A DNA stretch of 64,000 nucleotides from Cytophagales bacterium UBA2561 (GCA_002340355.1 DDLX01000040.1:1-64000); one strand, 5' to 3'. Shown: positions 34,285-43,464, numbered from the stretch's first letter. Notes: generated by a model from the sequence alone, not told the origin. Numbers and translations are program-made.

Positions 34285-34848
34285 CTATTTTTTCACTCGT
34301 TCGACATATTCGCCTGTTTCCGTATCCACTTTGATCATATCACCTGTGTCACAAAATAGAGGAACTCGAACCTCAACTCCTGTCTCAACTTCGGCAGGTT
34401 TAAGGGTATTGGTGGCTGTATCGCCTTTGATGCCCGGTTCGGTATATGTAATTTCAAGCTCTACGTGTTTTGGTGCAGCCCCTGAAACAGCTAGTTCATC
34501 ATCAAACGAAATCGAAACGTTCATTCCTTCCTTAACAAATTTAAGTGAATCCCCAAAAAGGTCAGCATTGACATAAATTTGTTCGAAAGTATCGTTATCC
34601 ATACAAACCAAATTGGTATCGTCTCGGTATAAATATTGTAAATCTTTTTGCTCAACTCGCACTAATTCAATATTTTCACCTGACCGAAATCGGTTTTCTG
34701 CCAATTTGCCCGTTTGGACATTTCGCATTTTGACCTGATAAATAGCTTGTCCTTTACCGGGAGTTCGATGAACAATATCTAAAACTTGGCACAATGCACC
34801 ATTCATTCGAATAAATGCACCTTTTGAGAGGTCTGAGGTATTCGCCAT
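34285..34848 (-). CDS. efp: Translation elongation factor P
   Basis: EF-P relieves ribosome stalling at polyproline. The three OB-like domains are evident: KOW-like N-terminus with KGAFIRMNGALCQVLDIVHRTPGKGQAIYQV (the tip Lys in TPGKGQA is the usual modification site), middle domain with LQYLYRDDTNLVCMDNDTFEQIYV, and C-terminal domain IKGDTATNTLKPAEVETGVEVRVPLFCDTGDMIKVDTETGEYVERV. At 187 residues it is standard. No modifying enzyme gene (EpmA, EpmB, YmfI, EarP) is nearby. ATG start at 34846-34848. Confidence 0.96.
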   Translation of the reverse strand: MANTSDLSKGAFIRMNGALCQVLDIVHRTPGKGQAIYQVKMRNVQTGKLAENRFRSGENIELVRVEQKDLQYLYRDDTNLVCMDNDTFEQIYVNADLFGDSLKFVKEGMNVSISFDDELAVSGAAPKHVELEITYTEPGIKGDTATNTLKPAEVETGVEVRVPLFCDTGDMIKVDTETGEYVERVKK

Positions 34849-34981
34849 GATAATTTGAAATTTATTTTTACGATTTTCATACCTTGTACTATCCTGAAAA
34901 TCGCTTGAAAATCATGCTAAAATGAGGCAAAACATTTAGTTTTGCGATCTGCTTAAAATTTTTAAGGACAAAACTAAAAAA

Positions 34982-35584
34982 ATGACGAATAATATTCATC
35001 CGATTTTCGATAAGATTCTCCAAAAAGACGATAAAGAAAAATTATTGAACCAAAAAGGCATCGTAGTTTGGATGACGGGACTATCGGGGTCAGGAAAAAG
35101 TACATTGGCTCGTGCCTTCGAAAATGAACTTCATGCCAAAGGGATTTTGACCAAAATTTTGGATGGCGATAATTTACGAAGTGGCATTAATAATAATTTG
35201 GGCTTTTCTGCCGAAGATCGTTCTGAAAATATTCGCCGTTCTGCCGAAGTTTCGAAATTGTTTTTGAATGCTGGAATTGTAACGATTTGTTCTTTGATTA
35301 GTCCAACTAATGAAATTCGAAATTTGGCTCGTTCGATTATTGGAGCAGAAAATTTTTATGAAGTTTTTGTCAATTGTCCATTCGAAGAGTGCGCCAAACG
35401 AGACGTAAAAGGATTATATCAAAAAGCCTTAAACGGTGAAATCAAGAATTTTACGGGTTTGAATGCGCCATTTGATGAGCCTGAAAATCCATTTTTAGAA
35501 GTCCGAACTCACCAAAATGATTTGGAAACTTGTAAAAACCAGATGCTTACGGCATTATTACCTAAAATTGTATTTTCGAAATAA
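34982..35584 (+). CDS. cysC: Adenylylsulfate kinase (APS kinase)
   Basis: It phosphorylates APS to PAPS with ATP for sulfate activation. The P-loop is GLSGSGKSTLARAF (residues 31-44), followed by LDGDNLRSGINNNLGFSAEDRSENIRRSAEVSKLFLNAGIVTICSLISP, the APS-binding segments. The region FVNCPFEECAKRDVKGLYQKALNGEIKNFTGLNAPFDEP contains the lid typical for stand-alone CysC. At 200 residues it is complete. It is not adjacent to other cys genes. TAGTTTTG at 34937-34944 fits a minus-7 element. A TRAP small permease gene starts 46 bases downstream. Confidence 0.93.
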   Translation: MTNNIHPIFDKILQKDDKEKLLNQKGIVVWMTGLSGSGKSTLARAFENELHAKGILTKILDGDNLRSGINNNLGFSAEDRSENIRRSAEVSKLFLNAGIVTICSLISPTNEIRNLARSIIGAENFYEVFVNCPFEECAKRDVKGLYQKALNGEIKNFTGLNAPFDEPENPFLEVRTHQNDLETCKNQMLTALLPKIVFSK

Positions 35585-35630
35585 TAATTATTCTACCGAA
35601 GTTACACTTTCTGAAGATTGAGCCTAAATT

Positions 35631-36161
35631 ATGAAAATAGCAAAACTTATTATTAATGGAATTGACCGTTTGAACGAAGTCGTAGGACAAGGTGTATCTT
35701 GGCTCACGACTTTGTTAGTGCTTGTTTTCGTTTATGATGTAACGATGCGCTATATGTTTAATCAAACTTCGGTAGCGATTTTTGAAGTCGAATGGCATTT
35801 ATTTGCGATGATTTTTTTGTTGGGAGCAGGTTTTGCTTTCAAACACGACCGTCATGTACGAGTCGATTTATTTTATGCCAAATTTCTACCCCGCACTAAA
35901 GCTCTTGTCAATTTATTAGGTTCTTTATTGTTTTTAGTACCGTTCTGTTTGGTCGGAATTTATTATGCTTCCAATTTTGCTTATCAGTCATTTTTGATTG
36001 GTGAAGGTTCATCTGACCCTGGAGGATTGCCCTATCGTTTTGTCATCAAATCTATGATTCCATTAGGCTTATCATTCCTGCTTTTGCAAGGTATTTCATT
36101 GATATTGAAGTCATTTCTCACAATTACTAAAGTGGAAAATTACTTTGTGCGTGAAGTCTAA
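35631..36161 (+). CDS. TRAP transporter small permease (DctQ-like)
   Basis: A 176-residue protein with four predicted membrane helices and the DctQ signature VFVYDVTMRYMFNQTSVAIFEVEWHLFAMIFLLGAGFAFKHDRHVRVDLFYAKF. In TRAP systems this subunit pairs with a large DctM permease and a DctP binding protein to import dicarboxylates or similar acids with sodium. Neither partner follows: 40 bases after the stop a repeat element begins and the next gene is on the other strand. It is therefore an orphan, perhaps separated from DctM by the accessory region. It may be co-transcribed with cysC. Confidence 0.85.
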   Translation: MKIAKLIINGIDRLNEVVGQGVSWLTTLLVLVFVYDVTMRYMFNQTSVAIFEVEWHLFAMIFLLGAGFAFKHDRHVRVDLFYAKFLPRTKALVNLLGSLLFLVPFCLVGIYYASNFAYQSFLIGEGSSDPGGLPYRFVIKSMIPLGLSFLLLQGISLILKSFLTITKVENYFVREV

Positions 36162-36200
36162 GAGGTTATTTAAATTTATGTAATATACTGATAACGGTTT

Positions 36201-36309
36201 GTGTATGAGTAGTAGCAGATTTTTTGCAACTACTTTTCAGACTACAATATACATTCTTTAAACGAAATAGCGATTCGGGTTTGCACTCAAACCGCTATTA
36301 CTTATATAC
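36201..36309. repeat. 109-bp repeat with inverted ends, copy A
   Basis: Begins GTGTATGAGTAGTAGCAG and ends in CCGCTATTACTTATATAC, the ends being inverted repeats of each other (compare GTGTATGAGTA and TACTCATACAC in copy B). The right half contains an inner stem, GCGATTCGGGTTTGCACTC and AAACCGC. Copy B is at 44740-44846 with the same layout. Each copy sits within 25 bases of the 3' end of a minus-strand gene. They could be boundaries of mobile cassettes, miniature inverted-repeat elements or large terminators; the first is inferred. Confidence 0.75.
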
Positions 36310-36331
36310 TTTGTTGCAAAACGTTTTTTTA

Positions 36332-37452
36332 TTAATTTCTCACTGTGTAAGATATTGCAATTCTAAAACCTAAATGGTCATCAGCACTATTTTGGTCGTC
36401 ACCTTGTCTGGCATCTGAGCGGATATTATGTCCATCAGTAACTTCATCAGGTCTTACACCTATTCTTCCTGCTGAACCTGCCCAAAATCCTGCTTTCATC
36501 ATTCGAGTCCCATCGCCTTGATTTTGAATAGGATTGGTTATTGGGGAAGCAGAATAATCATAAAAAGAATCATATACCCATTCAGTTAAATTACCTGCCA
36601 TATCTAATGCACCTATTGGTGAGACACCATTTGGAAAGCTTCCCACAGGTGATGTAAGCACATAACCATCTGTTACACCCGAATGTACAATGGCTTGTTC
36701 TAAATTTGGAAAAATTTGCTTCATCGTTTCATCGGCATAATTAGCTCTAGTTCCATCAGGAATTTCATTTCCCCAAGGATAGACTCTTTGGTCGTTGCCC
36801 CTTGCGGCATATTCCCATTCGGCTTCGGTGGGCAAACTGAATTCTAAACCGTGTTCTTGTTTTAACCAATTGGTATAAGCTATGGCATCATTCCAACTTA
36901 CGCAAGATACTGGATGATTGTCATTGATTTGGATTGAAGGAAAAGCAGCTATTATGTGGTCATAAGCATTATCCCAATGGAAACCTTGTTGTTCTTCAAA
37001 ATGAGTGCCTTCTGGCATTTTCATAACAAAAGGTCCAGGATGCCCTGATTGTTCAACATCAGTTACAAAGTTTGTTGCCGAGACAAATGCTCTGAATTGT
37101 CCTGTAGTAATAGGCATTTTGCTTATCCAATAATGGCTTAAAGTAACTTGATGTTCTGGTGATGCTTCAAGTGCCTCAGATTCATCATTACCCATTGTAA
37201 ATGTTCCTTCGGGAACATAAATCATTACGATGTTATTACCCAAATCTGCTTCCCAATAGCCTTGAGTATTTTGAGTTACAGAGTTTGCTTTGGTTCGCAT
37301 AAAATCTAACTCTTCTACTTCTGTTCGTGTAGATGTATTAACACTTGATGTGATTGGGGTTTCATCAGTATTTCCCATATCATCCTTCTTGCAAGATGTT
37401 AGTGTTGTTCCTGAAATTATTAAAGTTAAAATGATTAATATTTATTTGTCAT
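36332..37452 (-). CDS. Formylglycine-generating-enzyme-fold (SUMF1-like) lipoprotein, N-terminus frameshifted
   Basis: The main frame (37378 down) has the FGE-sulfatase fold: IVMIYVPEGTFTMGND, CVSWNDAIAYTNWLKQEHGLEFSLPTEAEWEYAARGN, YPWGNE, GNLTEWVYDSFYDY, KAGFWAGS and HLGFRIAISY. The catalytic Cys pair of true FGE is not seen, so it is probably not a sulfatase activator; many secreted relatives bind peptides or sugars. Upstream of ATG 37378 the same frame reads ILIILTLIISGTTLTSCKKDD, a lipobox with surface-export tag, but it lacks an ATG. An ATG at 37450-37452 (MTNK) lies one base out of frame, so a one-base deletion in an A-run has detached the start. Production may rely on an ATT or ATA start, or the gene is dying. 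Confidence 0.8.
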
Positions 37453-37473
37453 ACCTTGTCGTTTTTTTATAGC

Positions 37474-37545
37474 TTATAAGCTGACTTTTATTGTTTCAAT
37501 GAGTGTATAGCCGCTTGTGATATCACCCGTACGGGTACGAAGCCT
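37474..37545 (-). pseudogene. C-terminal remnant of an intradiol dioxygenase-like gene
   Basis: The minus strand reads RTGDITSGYTLIETIKVSL and TAA (37474-37476). It is similar to the end of the intact dioxygenase encoded at 38474 (GNVTDGYTLNETIKVSL). The upstream part is broken by a stop in frame. It suggests a second dioxygenase copy once lay between the hydrolase and the FGE-like gene. Confidence 0.55.
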
Positions 37546-37586
37546 ATTGCTTCATATCTTTTATCGTGGCTAGTTCGCTATTTAAC

Positions 37587-38456
37587 CTACTGTATTCTAA
37601 ACGTCTGCTTTAGTAAATTTAAGCCAGTCTCTATAGCGGTATCATGATTCCCACCATCAGAAAGAACCACATTTGCACCTTTTTCAGTTAAGAATTGGAT
37701 TTCTTGGGTTGAAAGTGGACCAACTTGTTCGTCTCTGTTACCATAAACGTAAGTTATACTTGATAAATCATTGATGCTGTTCAATTTTTCGGTATAACGA
37801 TTAAATCCCAAACCAGCAGCTAATCTTGCCATATTTCTTTCTTCGGCATCAGAGCCATCACCCAATAAGTTAATGGTATAATCACCATTATTAGCATAAA
37901 TATACTCGGTGTACTTTCCTTGACTGAAAGGTTGCCATGTATCTTCATCAATATTAAGCCTGCCAACCATAATAAGATAGCCGTCTGCAACGTCTATACC
38001 ATGACTAGCGATTAATTCTTGAGTCATGAAAGCTCCAAATGAAATTCCAAGAACATAGACTGTTTTTCCATGTTGACTTTTAAAAAAATCAACGACACGC
38101 TTTAGATTAGCAATACTTTGCAAATCGTCTTGTTTTGCTTGATCAAAAGTGATATCCACACTTGTGAATCTGGAAGGGTTCTTGGTTTGTTCTTGGTGAA
38201 CATTAACATACAAAGCAGATTGTGTTTGGGTTTCAGATATAAATTCATTTAATGTTTCATCATCCAAATCTGTAACTGGCCCACCCTGAGTATTAACAAC
38301 TATAATATCACCCTCAAGGTCGCCGTGAAATGTCGCAATGTCTAAAATCTCTTCAAATGAATTTACAGTTGGAGTAGTGTCATCATCTTTAGAACATGAT
38401 ACTATTGTGAAGATACTTAAAGCTAAAATGCTTATGTTTAAAATTGTCTTTGTCAT
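37587..38456 (-). CDS. Alpha/beta-hydrolase lipoprotein
   Basis: A lipoprotein with signal peptide ending IVSC (Cys21), followed by SKDDDTTP, a surface-export-type tag. The alpha/beta hydrolase nucleophile elbow is GISFGAF (GxSxG, Ser near 147); candidate Asp and His are in YGNRDEQVG and GGNHDTAIE near the C-terminus, giving a possible Ser-Asp-His triad. The length is 289 residues. It follows the intradiol-dioxygenase-like gene by 17 bases on the same strand, so they form an operon. The substrate is not identifiable; esterase activity is likely but inferred. Confidence 0.75.
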   Translation of the reverse strand: MTKTILNISILALSIFTIVSCSKDDDTTPTVNSFEEILDIATFHGDLEGDIIVVNTQGGPVTDLDDETLNEFISETQTQSALYVNVHQEQTKNPSRFTSVDITFDQAKQDDLQSIANLKRVVDFFKSQHGKTVYVLGISFGAFMTQELIASHGIDVADGYLIMVGRLNIDEDTWQPFSQGKYTEYIYANNGDYTINLLGDGSDAEERNMARLAAGLGFNRYTEKLNSINDLSSITYVYGNRDEQVGPLSTQEIQFLTEKGANVVLSDGGNHDTAIETGLNLLKQTFRIQ

Positions 38457-38473
38457 AATATCTAGTTTTTTGA

Positions 38474-39166
38474 TTATAAACTTACTTTTATTGTTTCGTT
38501 AAGGGTGTAGCCATCGGTCACATTTCCAGTAACGCTGCCCGCCATATTTCTGTTTAAACTATTGCCAAACTCGCCATCGGCTACGTTAGAAGTGTCAAAA
38601 CTCCCTTTATAATCTGTGGTTGCATATACTGTATTGGAAATATCTTCTGGAAAGGCGGTTTGAGTAATTAAAAGAGAATTACCATTACTCTCTAATATTT
38701 CAAGATGTAAATGTGGTGCTCTGCCTGGATACCAACCGGGATAAATACTAATAAATGAAGTTACTCCGTTTGCATTGGTAGTTTGTCTGCCTCTACAGAA
38801 ATTTTCATTGGTAAAATTGCCGTCAAGTTGTCCGCTATATTGCGAATAATTTCCCTTTGCATCGCAATGCCAAATATCCACAAGGACACCTGCTACTGGT
38901 TGGCAGTTATTGTTAATATCTTGCACCGTAATATTAATCAACAATGGCACACCACTTTTATTTCCTACTATATTTTCTCTTACCAATTGTGCTGGTGTTT
39001 TTATTGGAAAAGGACCATCTGTTTCGGTTGGTGAAGCAGCACAAGCATTGGGATCAATAATTGGCTCGTTATCATCATCTTTGCTACAAGATGTCATTAA
39101 TGTTGGAACGGCTACTATTGTTCCTAGACCTAATAGCCCATCTTTTAAAAACGTTTTTCTATCCAT
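38474..39166 (-). CDS. Intradiol ring-cleavage dioxygenase-like lipoprotein
   Basis: The fold is that of catechol/protocatechuate 3,4-dioxygenases. The four Fe(III) ligands are seen: Tyr in CDAKGNYSQYSG, Tyr in PGWYPGRAPHLHLEI and the two His of HLH in the same stretch. The start MDRKTFLKDGLLGLG and lipobox LMTSC (Cys27) followed by SKDDD mark it as a membrane-anchored, probably surface-exposed protein, which is unlike cytosolic catechol dioxygenases. The length is 230 residues. The secreted class acts on aromatic lignin-like compounds in some bacteria, and the substrate is unknown here. It is the first gene of the operon with the alpha/beta hydrolase. Confidence 0.85.
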   Translation of the reverse strand: MDRKTFLKDGLLGLGTIVAVPTLMTSCSKDDDNEPIIDPNACAASPTETDGPFPIKTPAQLVRENIVGNKSGVPLLINITVQDINNNCQPVAGVLVDIWHCDAKGNYSQYSGQLDGNFTNENFCRGRQTTNANGVTSFISIYPGWYPGRAPHLHLEILESNGNSLLITQTAFPEDISNTVYATTDYKGSFDTSNVADGEFGNSLNRNMAGSVTGNVTDGYTLNETIKVSL

Positions 39167-39200
39167 ATTTTTATTTTTTATCGTATTTAATTAAACAAAA

Positions 39201-39261
39201 AAAACTCATACTTCTATTTAGAGCACCATTTTACAATGCTTTAAACTGAAGTATGAGTTTT
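39201..39261. terminator. Long-arm hairpin upstream of the dioxygenase
   Basis: AAAACTCATACTTC (39201-39214) and GAAGTATGAGTTTT (39248-39261) form a perfect 14-base stem with a 33-base loop. It could end transcription of the decayed gene at 39260-39455 on the minus strand, or be a truncated member of the ACTCATAC repeat family. Confidence 0.55.
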
Positions 39262-39455
39262 AACTTTTTTGCTCAAAATTTTCAAAACAAACTTCCAATA
39301 TCTTCTTCAGTGATAAAGTTTGCTTTACAGAATGAAAACTTTTATGTTTAAGAAAGGTCTGTACCTTTCATTTCTTCGTAACGAACTGCCTTTTTAATTA
39401 TTGTGTCTTCTGATATTTTTCAATTAATGCACTCTGTTTGTTAAATGTTTTACAA
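39260..39455 (-). pseudogene. Possible decayed small gene
   Basis: Reading the minus strand in three frames in succession gives KTFNKQSALIEKYQ, then SEDTIIKKAVRYEEMKGTDLS, then CKANFITEEDIGSLF, each cut by stops. The pieces have protein-like composition and order, suggesting one frameshifted gene of 60-70 residues. No family was recognised. It is a weak call. Confidence 0.3.
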
Positions 39456-39714
39456 CACCTAAATATACGACATTCGTTTATTTTCCAATTACAAGTTTCG
39501 TATATCCAAATTATAAAAAGCAAAATATTACGGATTGATTTGTAAATCAATAAAATATCATCAAATTTTCGTAGTCAAGAAATAAGGTAAAACGTATTTC
39601 GCTATGGATATTCAAAAATTTAGTGTCAGCTGTGAGGACACAACCAACAACAACGAAATTACTTGTAAACTTAATCTATTTTCTGTCCATTACTAAATAT
39701 TCCCCATTCAAATA

Positions 39715-39773
39715 TTGGAATTATAAAAAGAGTCTTATACTTTTGTTTTTATTTGAATTAAGTCTAAATAAAT
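39715..39773 (+). promoter_or_regulatory. Promoter of the TonB-receptor operon with candidate Fur box
   Basis: TTG at 39715-39717, a 20-base spacer and TACTTTTG at 39738-39745 match the Bacteroidota consensus. Immediately after it, TTTATTTGAATT and AAGTCTAAATAAAT (39748-39773) form an imperfect palindrome that extends over the ATG. GTCTAAATAAAT is shared with the imelysin promoter (9729-9740). Iron repression by Fur is an inference. Confidence 0.65.
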
Positions 39774-42138
39774 GAAAAGGATATATATTATTTTCCTTAC
39801 TTTTTTCTTACAAGGATTTATAGTTGTTGGACAAACTATCTCAGGAAAAGTTGAGGATAAAACAGGAAATCCTATTGTCGGAGCTACGGTTTTACTTACT
39901 GATAGTCAACGTGGAACAGCCTCAGATATTAATGGAGTTTTTGAAATGAGTGGATTTAGTATCGGAAAACATCAATTGATTATTTCCGCTATTGGTTATC
40001 AGAGTGATACTGTTCAGGTTGTAATTTCAGACAAAAATGAAGTTAAATCCTTAAAAATCATTTTACAAGACCATAAACAGATGATGGAAGAAGTGGTCGT
40101 AACTGCCAAATCAGAATCCACCTTATTGAGGGAGCAAGCCTATGCCATTGAAGTTATTGAGTCTAAGAAATTTAAAAATTTATCGACTAGTGCGAATGAT
40201 ATCTTAGGACGAGTCTCGGGCGTAAATATCCGACAATCAGGAGGATTAGGTTCTACTTTTACGCTCTCCCTGAATGGTTTATCAGGCAATCAAGTTCGTA
40301 TTTTCTTGGATGGTGTTCCGATGGATTATTTTGGTTCATCTTTGTCTCTGAATAATTTTTCAGCAAATGTGATCGAACGAATTGAGGTTTATAAAGGAGT
40401 CGTACCAGTACATTTGTCTTCAGATGCACTTGGTGGAGCTATTAATGTTATTACCAATAGTACCCAAAGTAACTATATTGATGCTTCTTATGGAATCGGT
40501 TCATTTGGTACCCATGTACTTTCGCTAAATGCTCAATATCGACACAAAAAAGGATTTACCGCAAGAATAAAATCTTTTTATAATCAAGCAGATAACAATT
40601 ATAAAGTTCCGATACATCTGGTTAATTTTGAGACAGGAAAGCCTGATGAAAAAGCCACTTGGGTTGAGCGATTTCATGATGCGTATCAAAGCAAAATGAT
40701 ATGGGCGGAGGTGGGCGTTACTCACACCAAATTTGCTGACCAACTCATGGCAGGAATTATTTATTCTAATAATCATAATGAAATTCAACAGCCTGCTAAT
40801 GCGATTGGACAAGCAAAAATTCCATATGGGGAAGTAGCTACTGAAGAGGAAAAAATTATTACCAACTTTACATATAGCAAGAAAGGACTTTTGTCTGACC
40901 GTTTATCAATCAATGCGTATGGAGTAGCCGTCTTTGCCGAAAATATCGCTATAGATACCGCAAGTGTACGGTATGATTGGTTTGGGAATCGTGTCCAAAA
41001 AATTAATAATTCGACAGGGGAAGTTGAAAATCGAAAGACACTCTTGACCCTTGAGACCAAAAATATTTTAGCTAATACTAATGCTGAATATCAACTAAAG
41101 AAGAACCATAGTATCACATTAAATTATTCTTTAAATAGCTTAAATCTATCAGGTTCTGACCCTTTTAAAACAGAAAATAACACTCAATTTAGCAATCCCA
41201 GTGATGTTACAAAGCAAGTCTTAGCAGCAAGTTATACCAATTCTTTTTTCAATAAGAAACTGAAAACTACGCTTTTTTCAAAGTATTACGATTACAAAAT
41301 CAAATCATTAGAAACCGATTATGGTGGAGATGACTTGAGTACATTTAGTAATCATAAAACAAATTTTGGTTTCGGAATGTCTTCTACTCTTCAGCTTCAG
41401 GCATGGCAATTTAAATTTAGTTACGAAAATGCAACTCGATTTCCTGAAGTAGTCGAATTATTTGGAGATGGTTTGAATGTCGTACCGAGTCCAGCCATTG
41501 CTCCTGAACAAAGCCATAACTTTAACCTTGGATTGCTGTATAATAGTCGTTCGGAGAGTCCATTAATGATTTCCCTCAATACCTTTTTACGTGATGCTAG
41601 AGACTTCATTATTCCTGTAGTTCAAGGAATTAAGGTATTTCACATGAATAATGGAAAAGTACTTGCCAAAGGGGTGGATATCAATATTGGTTACAGTTAT
41701 AAAAACCGTTGGATAGCTTCTTTTAATGGTACTTATCTGGATTTACGAAATAATAACAAATGGAGGAATGGAGAAGTAGGAGTAGAAAATATCCTTTATA
41801 AAGTACGCCTTCCTAATGTACCATATCTCTTTGGTAATGTGAGTTTATCCTATAAAAATCGAAACTTATTTGATGGAACAGATAGCTATTCAGTCTCGAT
41901 AAGTCAAAATTACGTTCATGAATTCTTTTATCGTTGGGAAAACCTAGCAAGTACCGATAAAAGCATTGTGCCTAGTCAATTTTCTTCTAATTTAGAGCTT
42001 GTATATTCACTTGATAACGAGAGATATAACCTTTCTTTTGCAGTTAATAATTTATTTGATGCGGAAGTTTTTGATAATTTCCAGCAACTACGACCAGGTC
42101 GAAATTATAACTTAAAACTTAGGTATTTTTTTAATTAA
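39772..42138 (+). CDS. TonB-dependent outer-membrane receptor
   Basis: A 788-residue TonB-dependent receptor, likely for a siderophore or haem given its partners. After the signal peptide (MKRIYIIFLTFFLQGFIVVGQ) comes a carboxypeptidase-regulatory-like domain (residues about 24-105; TISGKVEDKTGNPIVGATVLL). The plug follows (about 120-235; EEVVVTAKSE, IEVYKGVVPVHLSSDALGGAINVIT), then a 22-stranded barrel ending in YNLKLRYFFN. The ATG at 39772 is contained in the iron-box-like palindrome. It is the first gene of an operon with DUF4374 (13-base gap) and PepSY genes. Confidence 0.92.
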   Translation: MKRIYIIFLTFFLQGFIVVGQTISGKVEDKTGNPIVGATVLLTDSQRGTASDINGVFEMSGFSIGKHQLIISAIGYQSDTVQVVISDKNEVKSLKIILQDHKQMMEEVVVTAKSESTLLREQAYAIEVIESKKFKNLSTSANDILGRVSGVNIRQSGGLGSTFTLSLNGLSGNQVRIFLDGVPMDYFGSSLSLNNFSANVIERIEVYKGVVPVHLSSDALGGAINVITNSTQSNYIDASYGIGSFGTHVLSLNAQYRHKKGFTARIKSFYNQADNNYKVPIHLVNFETGKPDEKATWVERFHDAYQSKMIWAEVGVTHTKFADQLMAGIIYSNNHNEIQQPANAIGQAKIPYGEVATEEEKIITNFTYSKKGLLSDRLSINAYGVAVFAENIAIDTASVRYDWFGNRVQKINNSTGEVENRKTLLTLETKNILANTNAEYQLKKNHSITLNYSLNSLNLSGSDPFKTENNTQFSNPSDVTKQVLAASYTNSFFNKKLKTTLFSKYYDYKIKSLETDYGGDDLSTFSNHKTNFGFGMSSTLQLQAWQFKFSYENATRFPEVVELFGDGLNVVPSPAIAPEQSHNFNLGLLYNSRSESPLMISLNTFLRDARDFIIPVVQGIKVFHMNNGKVLAKGVDINIGYSYKNRWIASFNGTYLDLRNNNKWRNGEVGVENILYKVRLPNVPYLFGNVSLSYKNRNLFDGTDSYSVSISQNYVHEFFYRWENLASTDKSIVPSQFSSNLELVYSLDNERYNLSFAVNNLFDAEVFDNFQQLRPGRNYNLKLRYFFN

Positions 42139-42151
42139 TTTAGTTGATATA

Positions 42152-43396
42152 ATGAATTTAAAACAAACTTTCTTTGTGTTTTTGGGCATTAGTTTTGTAT
42201 TTTTTTCTTGTTCGGAGGATAGCTCAGATGATGTTACACCAACAAATTCAGAAACAAAAACATCCTATTTCTTAGGCATTGAAACAGGAACAGCTGATGC
42301 AACTACAGATATTCTGAGTAACGCCTCTTCACTAACAGAAGGAACGGTATCTCCTGTAAATAATGGATTTGAACAAGCTGCTTGGACTGTGTTTTTTCAG
42401 GGTGCTAATCAAATCTTTACTTCAGGTTATACTTCTGCTCCTGAGTTTACAAGTTATAGCCTAGTAAATGGACAGTTAGTTAAAGGAGAGAGTTTCTTCA
42501 CCGATTTAGCCATTTATGCTACAGATATTGTCGATGAAGAAAACATGGTATTGATGGGTTCTGCAAGAGCAGGATTGACTGAAAAAAAGATTTATCATGT
42601 CAATACCAACACGATGAGCATTCAAAATACAGTAACAGTTGATTTTGGTAACGTCGTAGCCGATAGCCTTTTGGCATTTCCTGTAGATATGAAAGTACGA
42701 GGTAATAAACTTTTTGCGGCTTATTATCTGATTCATGCTTCAGGTGATTTTACTACACCTAAATCTGAAAAGGCTCACGTAGCTGTATTTAGTTACCCTT
42801 CATTACAATTTGAAAAAATCATTACTGATGACCGTGCGCCAAATATTGGACGATATTACACCAGCAATGCTTTAGAAATAGATGAAGATGGTGATATTTA
42901 TACTTTTTCACCTTCATCATTAGCTTGTGGTTATGCTCCAGTTCCCTCCACTAACTCAGGTATTTTGAGAATTAAAAACGGACAAACCGAGTTTGATCCG
43001 TCTTTTCATATTGATTTTGAGGAGATTAGTGGAGGATATAAAATTAACGATATGTTTTATATTGCTGATGGAAAAGCCGTTGTTCGAATCCTCAAAGAAG
43101 ATGAAACAAACCCAGCTTATTTATGGGCAACATATGCACCTACTTCAGCACAGCCATTATTAGAAACAGGTATTTTAGATTTGAATACCAAAACATTTAC
43201 GCTGCTTAGTAATATTCCCAAAGGCGGAGGCGGTTGGAATAGTGCACACTTGGTCGAAGGCAAAAAACTCTATTTAGGAGTAAGCAATAGTACTTATTCA
43301 GGGGTTTATGTGATTGATGTAGAAAATGGAACAGCTACAGAAGGTGTACAAGTTGAAGGGAATTATCCGAAAGCTATATTGAGTTTATCAAATTAG
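42152..43396 (+). CDS. DUF4374 lipoprotein of a TonB receptor operon
   Basis: A 414-residue lipoprotein (lipobox FFSC at about Cys20, followed by SEDSSDD) whose repeating strands suggest a beta-propeller. It matches the DUF4374 family, proteins encoded next to TonB receptors and PepSY reductases in Bacteroidota and thought to bind the substrate at the surface. Signs include SYFLGIETGTADATTD, AAWTVFFQGANQIFTSGY and GGGGWNSAHLVEGKKLYLGVSNSTYSGVYVID. The short gap to the receptor indicates co-transcription. Confidence 0.8.
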   Translation: MNLKQTFFVFLGISFVFFSCSEDSSDDVTPTNSETKTSYFLGIETGTADATTDILSNASSLTEGTVSPVNNGFEQAAWTVFFQGANQIFTSGYTSAPEFTSYSLVNGQLVKGESFFTDLAIYATDIVDEENMVLMGSARAGLTEKKIYHVNTNTMSIQNTVTVDFGNVVADSLLAFPVDMKVRGNKLFAAYYLIHASGDFTTPKSEKAHVAVFSYPSLQFEKIITDDRAPNIGRYYTSNALEIDEDGDIYTFSPSSLACGYAPVPSTNSGILRIKNGQTEFDPSFHIDFEEISGGYKINDMFYIADGKAVVRILKEDETNPAYLWATYAPTSAQPLLETGILDLNTKTFTLLSNIPKGGGGWNSAHLVEGKKLYLGVSNSTYSGVYVIDVENGTATEGVQVEGNYPKAILSLSN

Positions 43397-43464
43397 TGCG
43401 TATCCTAAAATTAATGCAGTTTGGTATCAATTAAGTATTGGCATCAACTGCTTTTTACTTGTTT

